Source of the DNA: Massilia sp. IC2-278
GTDB lineage: Bacteria; Pseudomonadota; Gammaproteobacteria; Burkholderiales; Burkholderiaceae_D
Direction of reading: 5' to 3'
Assembly: GCF_020708045.1 (NCBI RefSeq)
Contig: NZ_JAJFES010000008.1
Coordinates: 1-64,000 of the forward strand
DNA: 64,000 bases
The notes under the pieces were generated by a model. The model was given only the letters and a program-made list of their open reading frames with translations, made no database searches and was not told where the DNA came from. The translations under genes were made by a program, and so were the position numbers. This document shows positions 54,451 to 64,000 of this stretch, piece after piece (position 1 is the stretch's first letter; every line of letters begins with the position of its first letter).

Positions 54451-55866
54451 TCAGAACTGGAAATAAATGAAGCCGCCCTGGCCGCGCGTCATGGCGGCCA
54501 CCATGTACAGGGTGGCGACCAGGCCCACGCCGAACAGCCAGGCCGGCTGCGCCGTCACATAGGCCATGAAGCGGTCGCGCCAGTGCACCGGCGTGAAGTG
54601 CAGGCCGGCGGCGGCGGCCAGGGCCAGGAAACCGGCCACCGACAGCGGGAACTGGCCCGCGGCCGGCTGCACCAGGCGCAGCATGTAGTCGCCGGCCGCG
54701 TCCAGGTCGGTGCTGCGGAACAGCAGGCGCGTCAGCACCACCACCACGAAGATGAAGGCGACCTGCAGCGCCAGGCGCCGGCCGCGGTAGACCAGCGGGG
54801 CGCCGCGCCGGGCGCGCGCCATGTCGCGGTGGTGGCCGATCGCCACCATCGAGCCGTGCAGCAGGCCGTACACCACGAACTTCCAGCCGGCGCCATGCCA
54901 CAGCCCGATGGCCACGAACACGATCAGCAGGTTGACGTAGGTGGGCACCACGTGCCACTTCGAGAGCGGCTCGTACAGGTAGTTGCGGAAGAACGAAGAC
55001 ATGGTGATGTGCCAGCGCTGCCAGAAATTCGCGATGCTGGTGGCCAGGTAGGGCCGGTTGAAGTTCACCGGCAGGCGGTAGCCGAACAGGGCCGCGGCGC
55101 CGCGCGCCATGTCGGTGTAGCCGCTCAGGTCGAGGTAGACCTGGAAGCTGTAGCCGAACAGGGCCAGCCACAGGAAGCCCGTGGAAAAGTCGCCCGGCCG
55201 CGCAAAGGCGGGGTCGACCAGGCAGGCGCCCAGGGTATCGGCGATCAGCACCTTCTTGACGATGCCGCGCATGATCAGCGCCAGCCCTTCGAATTGCTGG
55301 GCCTGGGTCGCCACGCGCGGCGTCGCCAGTTGCGGCAGGAAGTATTCGGCGGTGACGATGGGGCCCGACAGCAGGCGCGGGAAGAAGGCCATGAACAGCG
55401 AAAAATCGAGCAGGCTGCTCGGGCGCGCGATGCGGCCCGCGTACAGCGCCACCGGGTAGGTGAGCGCCTGGAAGGTCAGGAAGGAGATGCCGACCGGCAG
55501 CAGGATCTGCACGAAGGGCACCAGGCTGCCCATGCCGAGCCAGTCGGACAGGGAGTTGACCATGGTCCCGAAGAAGTTCAGGTACTTGAAATAGCCCAGC
55601 AGGCTGAGGCTGAGCACGACGGCGCCGGTGATCGCGCGCTTCTGGGCGCCGCGGTCGGTGTTGTGGGCCACGGCGTTGCCGGCCACGTAGTTGATGGCGG
55701 TCAGGGCCAGCAGCAGGCCGCAGAAGCGCCAGTCGATGGTGGCATAAAAATAATAGCTGGCCGCCGTCAGCAGCAGCTTTTGCGCGCCGTGCCGCCCCTG
55801 CAGCAGGCGGTGTACGGCGAGCACCGCCGTGAGAAAGACCAGGTAGCCGAAGCCGGTAATGTCCAT
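54451..55866 (-). CDS. MBOAT-family O-acyltransferase, DltB-like role
   Basis: A 471-residue polytopic acyltransferase of the AlgI/DltB group with about ten to eleven membrane segments. LSGYTDMARGAAALFGYRL, NFWQRWHITMSSFFRNYLY and IGLWHGAGWKFVVYGLLHG are the MBOAT hallmarks; the invariant His is H324, with H337 following. It should move an acyl or aminoacyl group from the cytoplasmic carrier across the membrane, as DltB does. It starts 20 bp after the adenylation-carrier-SGNH gene and is clearly its operon partner. The chosen ATG at 55866 begins MDITGFGYLVFL. Confidence 0.9.
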   Translation of the reverse strand: MDITGFGYLVFLTAVLAVHRLLQGRHGAQKLLLTAASYYFYATIDWRFCGLLLALTAINYVAGNAVAHNTDRGAQKRAITGAVVLSLSLLGYFKYLNFFGTMVNSLSDWLGMGSLVPFVQILLPVGISFLTFQALTYPVALYAGRIARPSSLLDFSLFMAFFPRLLSGPIVTAEYFLPQLATPRVATQAQQFEGLALIMRGIVKKVLIADTLGACLVDPAFARPGDFSTGFLWLALFGYSFQVYLDLSGYTDMARGAAALFGYRLPVNFNRPYLATSIANFWQRWHITMSSFFRNYLYEPLSKWHVVPTYVNLLIVFVAIGLWHGAGWKFVVYGLLHGSMVAIGHHRDMARARRGAPLVYRGRRLALQVAFIFVVVVLTRLLFRSTDLDAAGDYMLRLVQPAAGQFPLSVAGFLALAAAAGLHFTPVHWRDRFMAYVTAQPAWLFGVGLVATLYMVAAMTRGQGGFIYFQF

Positions 55867-55886
55867 CGTGAAGTTCGTTTCCGGGT

Positions 55887-58634
55887 TCAGTGTGATGCAG
55901 CGGAGTTGTGGGCAACGACGCCGGCGGGGCGGACCAGTTGCGTGTCGTTCACCAGGGCCTGGTAGATCAGCTGCGAGGCCGCTTCTTCGCCGGCGGCGGT
56001 GAAGTGGGCGGCGTCGACGAAATACTTCGGCCCGCCCGGCATGGCCTGGCCCAGGTCGACCAGCGGCACCTTGCGGCTGCGGGCAACCTCGGCGATCACG
56101 CCGTTGAACAGGTTGCCCGCCTTGTTCAGCCCCTCGTAGTCGAGGCAATGGTTGTAGTACAGGGCGCTGGTGGCCAGCTTGCGGCCGGCCGCGCCGTCCT
56201 CAGGCCGGAAGCCACGCGCCACGGTCAGCAGGACCGGCGCGATGCCGGCGCCTTCGAGCTTGGTGACGATGCTGTCCAGCCCCTGGCGGTAGGAGTCGGG
56301 GATGCGGTCGGTCGGGTCGACGATGCCAGCGCGCGCCGGCGAATCGCGCAGCGCCACGGTATTCTTGGCAATGATGGTGCCGCTCAGGGACCAGCCCGGC
56401 AGCGAGGGCGCCGGCAGCGGCTGCAGCGGCGACGAGACCCCGGCGCTGTCGCGGCAGATATAGGCCATGTCGTTGAAGCCCGCATACACCAGCACCGCGG
56501 TCGGGCGCAGCGGCAGGATGCCGCGTTCGACCAGGATCTCGATTTCGCGCAGGGTATAGCCCTCGACGCCGGCATTGATGACGTTCACCGTGCGGCCCGG
56601 CATGGCCTGGCGCAGCTGGCGTTCGAGCAGGGCCGGGAAGGTGGCGCTGTTGGTCTTGGCATACGCGCCGGCGACGGTCGAGGCGCCGACGACGACCAGC
56701 CGGAATTCGCCGGGGGCCGGTTCCGGCGTGATCTCGGCGCTGCGAAAGCCCAGCGAGTTGGTGCTGAATTCGCGGCCCTCTTTTTGCGACACGTCGCGCA
56801 GATTGGGGCGGTAGGTCTTGACGCCGTAGTGCTCGTTCATCGCCACCCGGCTCTGGCCGGTGGCCAGGTCGAGCGCGCTGCGCCCGGTTTTCAGGTAGGC
56901 GCGCGCCTGCAGCAGGGCTTCGCCGCCCGCCAGCAGGGCCAGCGCCACCAGGCCGGCGCGCAGCAGGCCGCTCGAACGCCAGCTGGCATCGTTGGCCGCG
57001 CCGCCCGGGGCCGCCGCAGGCTGGTCCTTCAAGGCTTCGAGCGAGGCAATCGACTGCGCCTCCCAGTTGTCCGGCACCGTGCCCAGGTACTGTTCCAGCG
57101 CCAGCGACAGCTCGACCAGGTTGATCGAGTCGCCGCCCAGGTCGAGGAAACTGTCCTGCGGGCGTACGTCGGGGTTGCCGAGGATGTCGCGGTAGGCATC
57201 GATCAGGCGCTGCTGTCCTGGCTGGGCCTGCGCCTGGGCCACGGCGTCATGGCCCAGGCGCAGCACGGCGCGGTAGTCGAATTTGTTGGAGGGCAGGACC
57301 GGCAGCGCGTCCAGGTGCAGCACGGCCAGCGCCGACAGCGGCAGGCCGAAGCGTTGCGCCAGCGCCTGCCTGAGCTCCTGCTTCACCCCGGCCGGATCAG
57401 CGGCGCCGGTCAGCGCCACCACCACCAGGGTGTCGTCGCCGCTGACGATGCCTTGCAGGCCGCGCGCATGGACCCAGCGTTCGATCTCGTCGAGGCTGAT
57501 GCGCAGGCCGACGATCTTCGAGAAGCGGCTCTTGCGGCCGACGATGGCATAGCAGCCGTTTTCCTTGCGGCAGGCCAGGTCGCCGGTGCGCAGGACGTCC
57601 GGGCCGCAGCCCAGCGCCAGGTCCGCGGCCGATTCGGCATAGCCCATCATCACGTTCGGACCGCGGTAGACCAGTTCGCCCGGGGTGTCGGCGGCCAGCA
57701 CCGGTTCGCCGTCTTCGCCGATCAGTTCGAAACTGCCGCCGGGAATCGCGACGCCGATGGCATCGATGTTCTCCAGCAGCTGTTCCGGCGGCACGTAGGC
57801 CATGCGCGGGCTGGCCTCGGTCTGGCCGTACATGACGAAGACCTGCTTGCGCGCGGCCGCCGCCCATTGCGCGTACAGGCGCACGCGCTCGGCCGGCAGG
57901 CGTCCGCCGGCCTGGGCCAGGTAGCGCAGGGAGGGATAGTGGCGTCCGCGAAAGCCCATGCGTTCCAGCAGGTCGAAGGTAAACGGCACGCCCGACAGGC
58001 TGGTGGCCGCTTCTTCCTCGAAAAAGGTCCAGAACTGCGGGTCGGCGACCGAGCGCGCGGTGAGCAGGATGGCGGCGCCGGCGTGCAGGTGCGAATTCAG
58101 GACCGACATGCCGTACGAGTAGTACAGCGGCAGGCTGGTGATGGCGCGGTCGCCGGCGCCGATGCCGAGGTAGTCGGCGATCGCGGCGGCGTTCGACTGG
58201 ATATTCGCACGCGACAGGCGCACCAGCTTCGGGCTGCCGGTCGTGCCCGAGGTCGACAGCAGGATGCACAGGTCAGGGTGCAACGCGGGCGCATGCGCCG
58301 CCGGCAAGGCTTCGAAGCCCCAGCCATGTTCTCCTTCGCGGTAGACCAGCGCCGCGCCATAGGTGAGGCTGGTGCGCGGGTCGGCTGCGGTCGAGCCCGG
58401 TTCGGCCAGCACCACCGGATAGCCCGCATGCAGGCAGGCGAGGTAGGCGACCACGCAGTCGACGGTGTTGGCGATTTCAAGGATGACCAGGCGGCCCGGG
58501 GCCGGCAGGCGTGCGGCCTGGGCCTCGACGGCCTCGGCCAGTTGCGCGTAGCTCAGGCGCACTCCGGTATCGGTGACGATGGCAGGCGCGGCGCCGCGTT
58601 CGCGCAGGCGCCTTGCAAACAACAGTTCCGACAT
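55887..58634 (-). CDS. Fused adenylation-carrier-SGNH protein (DltA-DltC-DltD-like)
   Basis: A 915-residue fusion. The adenylation domain (about 1-470) has LSTSGTTGSPK (P-loop, 126-136), MYGQTEA, RTGD (349-352) and the catalytic lysine K451 in LPSNKFDY. A phosphopantetheine carrier domain (about 475-545) has DSFLDLGGDS with S503. One membrane helix (about 556-575) leads to an SGNH domain with nucleophile S652 in VVGASTVAGAY, N721 in AGFND, and D874 and H877 in DAAH. Thus the N-terminal part is cytoplasmic and the hydrolase periplasmic. With the MBOAT gene, it reproduces all Dlt functions. GGAGAG upstream supports the ATG at 58634. Substrate unknown. Confidence 0.9.
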   Translation of the reverse strand: MSELLFARRLRERGAAPAIVTDTGVRLSYAQLAEAVEAQAARLPAPGRLVILEIANTVDCVVAYLACLHAGYPVVLAEPGSTAADPRTSLTYGAALVYREGEHGWGFEALPAAHAPALHPDLCILLSTSGTTGSPKLVRLSRANIQSNAAAIADYLGIGAGDRAITSLPLYYSYGMSVLNSHLHAGAAILLTARSVADPQFWTFFEEEAATSLSGVPFTFDLLERMGFRGRHYPSLRYLAQAGGRLPAERVRLYAQWAAAARKQVFVMYGQTEASPRMAYVPPEQLLENIDAIGVAIPGGSFELIGEDGEPVLAADTPGELVYRGPNVMMGYAESAADLALGCGPDVLRTGDLACRKENGCYAIVGRKSRFSKIVGLRISLDEIERWVHARGLQGIVSGDDTLVVVALTGAADPAGVKQELRQALAQRFGLPLSALAVLHLDALPVLPSNKFDYRAVLRLGHDAVAQAQAQPGQQRLIDAYRDILGNPDVRPQDSFLDLGGDSINLVELSLALEQYLGTVPDNWEAQSIASLEALKDQPAAAPGGAANDASWRSSGLLRAGLVALALLAGGEALLQARAYLKTGRSALDLATGQSRVAMNEHYGVKTYRPNLRDVSQKEGREFSTNSLGFRSAEITPEPAPGEFRLVVVGASTVAGAYAKTNSATFPALLERQLRQAMPGRTVNVINAGVEGYTLREIEILVERGILPLRPTAVLVYAGFNDMAYICRDSAGVSSPLQPLPAPSLPGWSLSGTIIAKNTVALRDSPARAGIVDPTDRIPDSYRQGLDSIVTKLEGAGIAPVLLTVARGFRPEDGAAGRKLATSALYYNHCLDYEGLNKAGNLFNGVIAEVARSRKVPLVDLGQAMPGGPKYFVDAAHFTAAGEEAASQLIYQALVNDTQLVRPAGVVAHNSAASH

Positions 58635-58980
58635 GGATGCGTCTCTCCCGAATGGCGCGTAAGCCGGTCCCATGCCGGCAATGGCGCGGTCAGGGCGTCT
58701 TGGATTGTGACTGTGGATAGATTTTCCACTTACTGTAAGTATAAAAGAAATTGTTATTAAGTAAAGCGGGTAAAGTGATTCTGTTGTAAAAATTAAATTT
58801 CCATGAGGAATTTTTCTGGCAGGTGTGGTCAGAAGAGGAGGGCGCCGGCGAGGTAGCGCCCAATCGTTAGCGTCCGGTTAATAGCGTATTCATCTATGCA
58901 AATGACGTTTCTTTCGTTTGTTTTATGAGTAGCAAGTGAGAATATGGACGCCTATTAGAAGAAAATGTAATAAGGCATCC
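58635..58980. other. AT-rich divergent gap between the Dlt-like locus and cysT
   Basis: A 346-bp gap, AT-rich at its left and right ends. On the minus strand, TTTACT and TATACT spaced about 16 bp could be the Dlt-like operon's promoter, and the 13-bp palindrome ACTTACTGTAAGT (58728-58740) lies at its start side. On the plus strand no clear -35/-10 was found for cysT. A CysB-binding region is expected here but has no sharp consensus. No RNA gene or coding frame is supported. Confidence 0.4.
58728..58740. promoter_or_regulatory. Candidate operator of the Dlt-like operon
   Basis: ACTTACTGTAAGT is a perfect 6-1-6 palindrome next to the possible -10 TATACT on the minus strand. Its position suits repression. 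Confidence 0.35.
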
Positions 58981-59817
58981 ATGAAAAAGCCACGCGCGCC
59001 CGGCCGGGTCATTCCCGGCTTCGGGCTCTCGCTCGGGTTCACGATCTTTTATCTCGCACTGATCGTGCTGATCCCGCTGTCCGCCGTGTTCCTGAACACC
59101 TTCACCATGAGCTGGGAAGCGTTCTGGCGCGCCGTCACCTCCGAGCGCGTGATCGCTTCCTATAAACTCAGCTTCGGCGCCTCGCTGATCGCGGCAAGTT
59201 TCAACGTCGTCTTCGGCGGCATCGTCGCCTGGGTGCTGGTGCGCTACCGCTTTCCCGGCAAGCGCTTCGTCGATGCCCTGGTCGATTTGCCGTTCGCGCT
59301 GCCTACCGCCGTGGCCGGCATTACCCTGACCTCGCTGTATTCGGCCAACGGCTGGATCGGCCAGTACCTCGATAAAGTCGGCATCAAGGTCGCCTTCACG
59401 CCGCTGGGCGTGGTGGTGGCGCTCACCTTCATCGGCCTGCCCTTCGTGGTGCGCACGGTGCAGCCGGTGCTGGAAGAAGCCGAGCGCGAACTGGAGGAAG
59501 CCGCCGCCAGCCTGGGCGCCAGCCCGCTGCAAACCTTCATTCGCGTGGTGTTGCCGGGCATCGTGCCGGCGCTGCTGACCGGCTTCGCGCTGGCATTCGC
59601 GCGCGCCACCGGCGAATACGGCTCGGTGATCTTCATCGCCGGCAACCTGCCGATGGTGTCGGAGATCACGCCGCTCTTCATCATCACCAAACTGGAGCAG
59701 TACGACTATGCCGGCGCCACCGCGATTGCGGTGGTGATGCTGATCTTCTCGTTCATCCTGCTCCTCACGATTAACTTGCTCCAGGCATGGACGCGCAAAC
59801 GGGCAGGCAAGAAATGA
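58981..59817 (+). CDS. cysT: Sulfate/thiosulfate ABC transporter permease CysT
   Basis: A 278-residue permease with six membrane segments. The start [40 protein letters not shown] and the EAA loop [21 protein letters not shown] are CysT (CysU) hallmarks. It opens the cysT-cysW-cysA-cysB operon; a periplasmic sulfate-binding protein gene (sbp/cysP) is not in the window. The stop overlaps cysW (ATGA). Confidence 0.94.
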   Translation: MKKPRAPGRVIPGFGLSLGFTIFYLALIVLIPLSAVFLNTFTMSWEAFWRAVTSERVIASYKLSFGASLIAASFNVVFGGIVAWVLVRYRFPGKRFVDALVDLPFALPTAVAGITLTSLYSANGWIGQYLDKVGIKVAFTPLGVVVALTFIGLPFVVRTVQPVLEEAERELEEAAASLGASPLQTFIRVVLPGIVPALLTGFALAFARATGEYGSVIFIAGNLPMVSEITPLFIITKLEQYDYAGATAIAVVMLIFSFILLLTINLLQAWTRKRAGKK

Positions 59818-60725
59818 GCGCCGTACTTGACAAACCAACCGTGGCCGCGCCACCGCACCATGTGCGCAGCGCGCCGGCCAACACCTTCGAGCCGCGCTGG
59901 GTGCGCTGGACGCTGATCGCCGTCGCGCTTGCTTTCCTGACGCTGTTCCTGTTCGTGCCGCTGGTGGCGGTGTTCACCGAAGCCCTGAAACGCGGCTGGG
60001 ACACCTACATCGAAGCCATCCTCGACCCGGACGCGATTTCCGCCATCAAGCTGACCCTGATCGCGGCCGGCATCGCCGTGCCGCTGAACCTGGTGTTCGG
60101 CGTAGCAGCCTCGTGGGCGATTGCCAAGTTCGATTTCAAGGGCAAGAGCGTGCTGCTGACCCTGATCGATTTGCCGTTCTCGGTGTCGCCGGTGATCGCC
60201 GGCTTGATCTACGTGCTGCTGTTCGGCGCCCAGGGCTGGTTCGGCGAATGGCTGGCCGCGCACGACATCAAGATCCTGTTCGCGGTGCCGGGCATCGTGC
60301 TGGCGACCGTGTTCATTACCTTCCCGTTCGTGGCGCGCGAACTGATTCCGCTGATGCAGCAGCAGGGTACCGAGGAAGAAGAAGCGGCGCTGGTGCTGGG
60401 CGCCTCCGGCTGGCAGACCTTCTGGCGCGTGACGCTGCCGAACATTAAATGGGGCCTGCTGTATGGCGTGATCCTGTGTAACGCCCGTGCGATGGGCGAG
60501 TTCGGCGCCGTGTCCGTCGTGTCGGGCCACATCCGCGGCGAGACCAACACCATGCCGCTGCAGGTGGAAATCCTCTACAACGAATACAACTTCACGGCCG
60601 CGTTCGCGATCGCGTCGCTGCTGGCGCTGCTGGCGCTGGTGACGCTGGCCGTCAAATCCTTTATCGAATGGCGTCTGCACCAGTCCAGGAGTGGCGACGC
60701 CGGCACCACGGAGCGCACGCAATGA
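59814..60725 (+). CDS. cysW: Sulfate/thiosulfate ABC transporter permease CysW
   Basis: A 303-residue permease partner of CysT. It has [20 protein letters not shown], the EAA loop [21 protein letters not shown] and the CysW motif [21 protein letters not shown] proline-rich cytoplasmic tail of about 30 residues precedes the first helix. It overlaps cysT and cysA by four bases each. Confidence 0.95.
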   Translation: MSAVLDKPTVAAPPHHVRSAPANTFEPRWVRWTLIAVALAFLTLFLFVPLVAVFTEALKRGWDTYIEAILDPDAISAIKLTLIAAGIAVPLNLVFGVAASWAIAKFDFKGKSVLLTLIDLPFSVSPVIAGLIYVLLFGAQGWFGEWLAAHDIKILFAVPGIVLATVFITFPFVARELIPLMQQQGTEEEEAALVLGASGWQTFWRVTLPNIKWGLLYGVILCNARAMGEFGAVSVVSGHIRGETNTMPLQVEILYNEYNFTAAFAIASLLALLALVTLAVKSFIEWRLHQSRSGDAGTTERTQ

Positions 60726-61795
60726 CGATCGAAGTCCAACACATCCGCAAGCAGTTCGGCCAGTTCAAGGCGCTCGACGACGTTTCGCTGCAGTTCCCCG
60801 ACGGCCAATTGACCGCCTTGCTCGGCCCTTCGGGCTGCGGCAAGACCACGCTGCTGCGCTGCATCGCCGGCCTCGAGCACCCGGATTCGGGCTCGGTGCT
60901 GCTGGACGGCCAGGATGCCTCGCACCGCCACGTGCGCGAGCGCCAGGTCGGCTTCGTGTTCCAGCACTATGCGCTGTTCAAGCACATGACCGTGTTCGAG
61001 AACGTGGCGTTCGGCCTGCGCGTCAAGCCGCGCAAGGAACGCCCGAGCGAAGCGCAGATCCGCGAGAAGGTGAAGCGGCTGCTGGAGCTGGTGCAGCTGG
61101 ACTGGATCGCCGACCGCTATCCGCCGCAGCTGTCGGGCGGCCAGCGCCAGCGCATCGCCCTGGCGCGCGCGCTCGCCGTGGAGCCGCGCGTGCTGCTGCT
61201 CGACGAACCCTTCGGCGCCCTGGATGCCAAGGTGCGCAAGGAACTGCGCCGCTGGCTGCGCCGCCTGCACGACGAGCTGCACGTGACCTCGATCTTCGTG
61301 ACCCACGACCAGGAAGAAGCGCTGGAAGTGGCCGACCAGGTGGTCCTCATGAACAAGGGCCGCGTCGAGCAGCTGGGCACGCCGGAAAGCGTGTACAACC
61401 AGCCGGCGTCGCCTTTCGTGTATGGCTTCCTGGGGAACGTGAACCTGTTCCACGGCCGCGTGCACGAGGGTGTGCTGGCCAGCGGCGACGCCCTGTTCGA
61501 TGCGCCGCAGCTCAATGGCGTGAGCAATGCCGAAGGCATCGGCTACGTGCGTCCGCACGACCTGGACGTCGAGCGTTACACGCCGGGCCAGGAGGGCATC
61601 GTGGTCAAGCTGCGCCGCGCGCACGCCATCGGCCCGCTGGCCCAGCTCGACCTGGAGCGCGAAGACAATGCCCAGCTGATCGAAGCGGTGATTCCGAACG
61701 AGCGCTTTGCGCGCCTGGGCTTCAAGGAAGGCGAGACGCTGGTCGTGCGTCCGCGCCGCATCGAAGTGTTCGTCGACGGGGGAGGCGGCATATGA
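60722..61795 (+). CDS. cysA: Sulfate/thiosulfate ABC transporter ATPase CysA
   Basis: A 357-residue ABC ATPase. Walker A is [12 protein letters not shown], the signature [19 protein letters not shown], Walker [12 protein letters not shown] and switch [10 protein letters not shown]. The C-terminal TOBE-like domain is typical of CysA. It powers sulfate import by CysTW. The stop overlaps cysB. Confidence 0.96.
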   Translation: MTIEVQHIRKQFGQFKALDDVSLQFPDGQLTALLGPSGCGKTTLLRCIAGLEHPDSGSVLLDGQDASHRHVRERQVGFVFQHYALFKHMTVFENVAFGLRVKPRKERPSEAQIREKVKRLLELVQLDWIADRYPPQLSGGQRQRIALARALAVEPRVLLLDEPFGALDAKVRKELRRWLRRLHDELHVTSIFVTHDQEEALEVADQVVLMNKGRVEQLGTPESVYNQPASPFVYGFLGNVNLFHGRVHEGVLASGDALFDAPQLNGVSNAEGIGYVRPHDLDVERYTPGQEGIVVKLRRAHAIGPLAQLDLEREDNAQLIEAVIPNERFARLGFKEGETLVVRPRRIEVFVDGGGGI

Positions 61796-62727
61796 ACTTC
61801 CAGCAGCTGCGCTCGGTGCGCGAAGCGGCGCGCCGCAACTTCAACCTCACCGACGTGGCCAATGCCCTGTTCACGTCGCAGCCCGGCGTGTCGCGCCAGA
61901 TCCGCGAGCTCGAGGAAGAACTCGGCGTCGTTATTTTCGAACGCAACGGCAAGCGCCTGACCGGGCTCACCGCGCCCGGCAAAGGCATCCTGAAGATCGT
62001 CGAGCGCCTGCTGGTGGAGGCGGAAAACCTGGCGCAGGCGAGCCAGGAATTCGCCGACCAGGACAGCGGCACGCTGACGATTGCCGTCACCCACACCCAG
62101 GCGCGCTATGCGCTGCCGCAGGTGGTGCAGTCCTTCCGCAACGCCTTCCCGAACGTGCGCATCGCCCTGCAGCAAAGCGCGCCGGAGCACATCGCCGAAT
62201 ACGTGCTGTCGGGGCGGGCCGACATCGGCATCGCCACCGAGGGCCTGTCGGCGTTTCCGGACCTGGTGTCCTTCCCGTGCTACCGCTGGAGCCACGTGGT
62301 GGTGGCGCCGGACGGGCATCCGCTGCTGGCCAGCACGCCGCTGCGCCTGGAGGACCTGGCGAATTATCCCTTGATTACCTACGACGTCGGCTACACGGGC
62401 CGCGGCCACATCGACGAAGCCTTCCGCACGGCCGGGCTGTCGCCGGACATCGTGCTCACCGCCATGGATTCGGACGTCATCAAGCAGTACGTGTCGCTGG
62501 GGATGGGCGTGGGGATCATCGCCTCGATGGCGTTTGACCATGGACGCGACAAGGGCTTGCGGGCGGTGGAGTCCTCGCACCTGTTTGCGCCGAACGTCAC
62601 GCGGCTGGCCGTGCGGCGCGGGGCCTACCTGCGGGCATATGCCTACCACTTCATCGAGCGGTTTGCGCCGGGGTTTACGCGCTCGGATATCGAGCGGACC
62701 TTGCAGGTGGAAGTCGAAGCAAGTTAA
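61792..62727 (+). CDS. cysB: LysR-family regulator CysB
   Basis: A 311-residue LysR regulator. It begins [20 protein letters not shown], a CysB-type start, with [20 protein letters not shown] in the helix-turn-helix. The effector domain contains [17 protein letters not shown]. CysB activates sulfate assimilation in response to N-acetylserine. It is translationally coupled to cysA, so the transporter and its regulator share one mRNA. GGAGG lies upstream of the ATG. Confidence 0.93.
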   Translation: MNFQQLRSVREAARRNFNLTDVANALFTSQPGVSRQIRELEEELGVVIFERNGKRLTGLTAPGKGILKIVERLLVEAENLAQASQEFADQDSGTLTIAVTHTQARYALPQVVQSFRNAFPNVRIALQQSAPEHIAEYVLSGRADIGIATEGLSAFPDLVSFPCYRWSHVVVAPDGHPLLASTPLRLEDLANYPLITYDVGYTGRGHIDEAFRTAGLSPDIVLTAMDSDVIKQYVSLGMGVGIIASMAFDHGRDKGLRAVESSHLFAPNVTRLAVRRGAYLRAYAYHFIERFAPGFTRSDIERTLQVEVEAS

Positions 62728-62740
62728 TCGGCCCGCGCTG

Positions 62741-62780
62741 CTTACTGCCCGGGCTTACTGCACGGGCTTATTGCCCAAGA

Positions 62781-62792
<12 letters not shown>
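62741..62792. repeat. Four 13-bp tandem repeats over the AKR stop codon
   Basis: Units CTTACTGCCCGGG, CTTACTGCACGGG, CTTATTGCCCAAG and ATTACTGCCCGGG are contiguous. The last unit encodes the final codons and stop of the aldo/keto reductase on the minus strand, so the gene end has been duplicated downstream. Confidence 0.8.
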
Positions 62793-63827
<1,035 letters not shown>

Positions 63828-63830
63828 GTT

Positions 63831-64000
63831 TTATCCTCTCAAGGCATCCGCGCATTCGCGCACCAGCGCCGGGCCGCGGTAGATCAGGCCGCTGTACAGC
63901 TGCACCAGCTGGGCGCCGGCGTCCATCTTCGCCTTGGCGTCCGCACCCGACAGGATGCCGCCCACGCCGATGATCGGGATGTCGTCGCCGAGTTCCTTCT
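63831..64000 (-). CDS. pyrD: Dihydroorotate dehydrogenase (quinone), C-terminal end (partial)
   Basis: The C-terminal 55 residues of Pyr[21 protein letters not shown] followed by [19 protein letters not shown], the FMN-phosphate-binding region of class 2 dihydroorotate dehydrogenases. It oxidizes dihydroorotate in pyrimidine synthesis using ubiquinone. The gene continues beyond the window's right edge. Confidence 0.92.
   Translation of the reverse strand, partial: KELGDDIPIIGVGGILSGADAKAKMDAGAQLVQLYSGLIYRGPALVRECADALRG

Noticed and set aside
55908..58760. A 950-codon rightward frame antisense to the Dlt-like fusion
   Set aside because: The translation has no recognisable motifs and a low-complexity Arg/Gln/Ala/Gly make-up typical of shadow frames; the opposite strand has four intact domains.

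Overview
The window is GC-rich, gene-dense chromosomal DNA from a betaproteobacterium, most likely Oxalobacteraceae (Massilia/Telluria group). This is inferred from gene content: PEP-CTERM proteins (one behind a sigma-54 promoter), a phasin, a CysB-type regulator fused into a cysTWA operon, T6SS genes, a DesA-type desaturase, and several copies of a dispersed hairpin repeat. There is no rRNA, CRISPR array, integrase or IS transposase.

Layout. 1-2422: the start of a leftward gene, two Fur-box-like sites and an OmpR-type two-component pair. 2428-8070: an inverted repeat, a tiny translationally coupled gene pair, and a TetR regulator divergent from a complete tripartite drug efflux operon (HlyD/EmrA, EmrB, NodT-type outer-membrane factor). 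8080-19844: an M49-like peptidase, an MCP, a secreted HEVAH protein, a BON protein, an HDOD protein, the nfeD-slipin pair, an MFS exporter, YigZ and tRNA-Lys. 19769-28167: a segment bounded by two identical tRNA-Lys genes. It holds a membrane protein, a PEP-CTERM protein and a T6SS cargo module (vgrG with a frameshift, DUF4123 adaptor, DUF3304 candidate immunity protein, Tle1-like DUF2235 lipase) whose last three genes are visibly AT-richer than their surroundings. 28222-43040: mostly housekeeping genes (GspE-like ATPase, spermidine-synthase-like protein, barstar, purN, RsmB-like, MscS, desaturase, PEP-CTERM PepA-like, rpmB-rpmG, radC, two RDD proteins, slpA-ispH). 43151-46906: livHMGF behind a sigma-54-like promoter. 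47243-54450: phasin, EamA exporter, nitroreductase, PbpG, IclR, DgkA, 1-Cys peroxiredoxin and a TSUP permease. 54451-58634: a two-gene locus. 58981-62727: cysT-cysW-cysA-cysB. 62781-64000: an aldo/keto reductase and the 3' end of pyrD.

The most unusual locus is 54451-58634. One 915-residue polypeptide carries an adenylation domain, a phosphopantetheine carrier domain, a single membrane segment and an SGNH hydrolase domain, followed 20 nt later by an MBOAT acyltransferase. The parts and their topology match the Gram-positive D-alanylation machinery, with DltA, DltC and DltD roles fused and a separate DltB role. It probably activates an acyl or aminoacyl group in the cytoplasm and transfers it to a periplasmic or surface polymer. 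Substrate and target are unknown.

Other points: vgrG is split by what looks like loss of two bases; three copies of a hairpin-ended repeat lie in intergenic gaps; a 158-nt palindromic element lies just upstream of pbpG; and two good sigma-54 promoter matches precede the PepA-like gene and the liv operon. Function calls rest on motifs and context read by eye; no database search was run.
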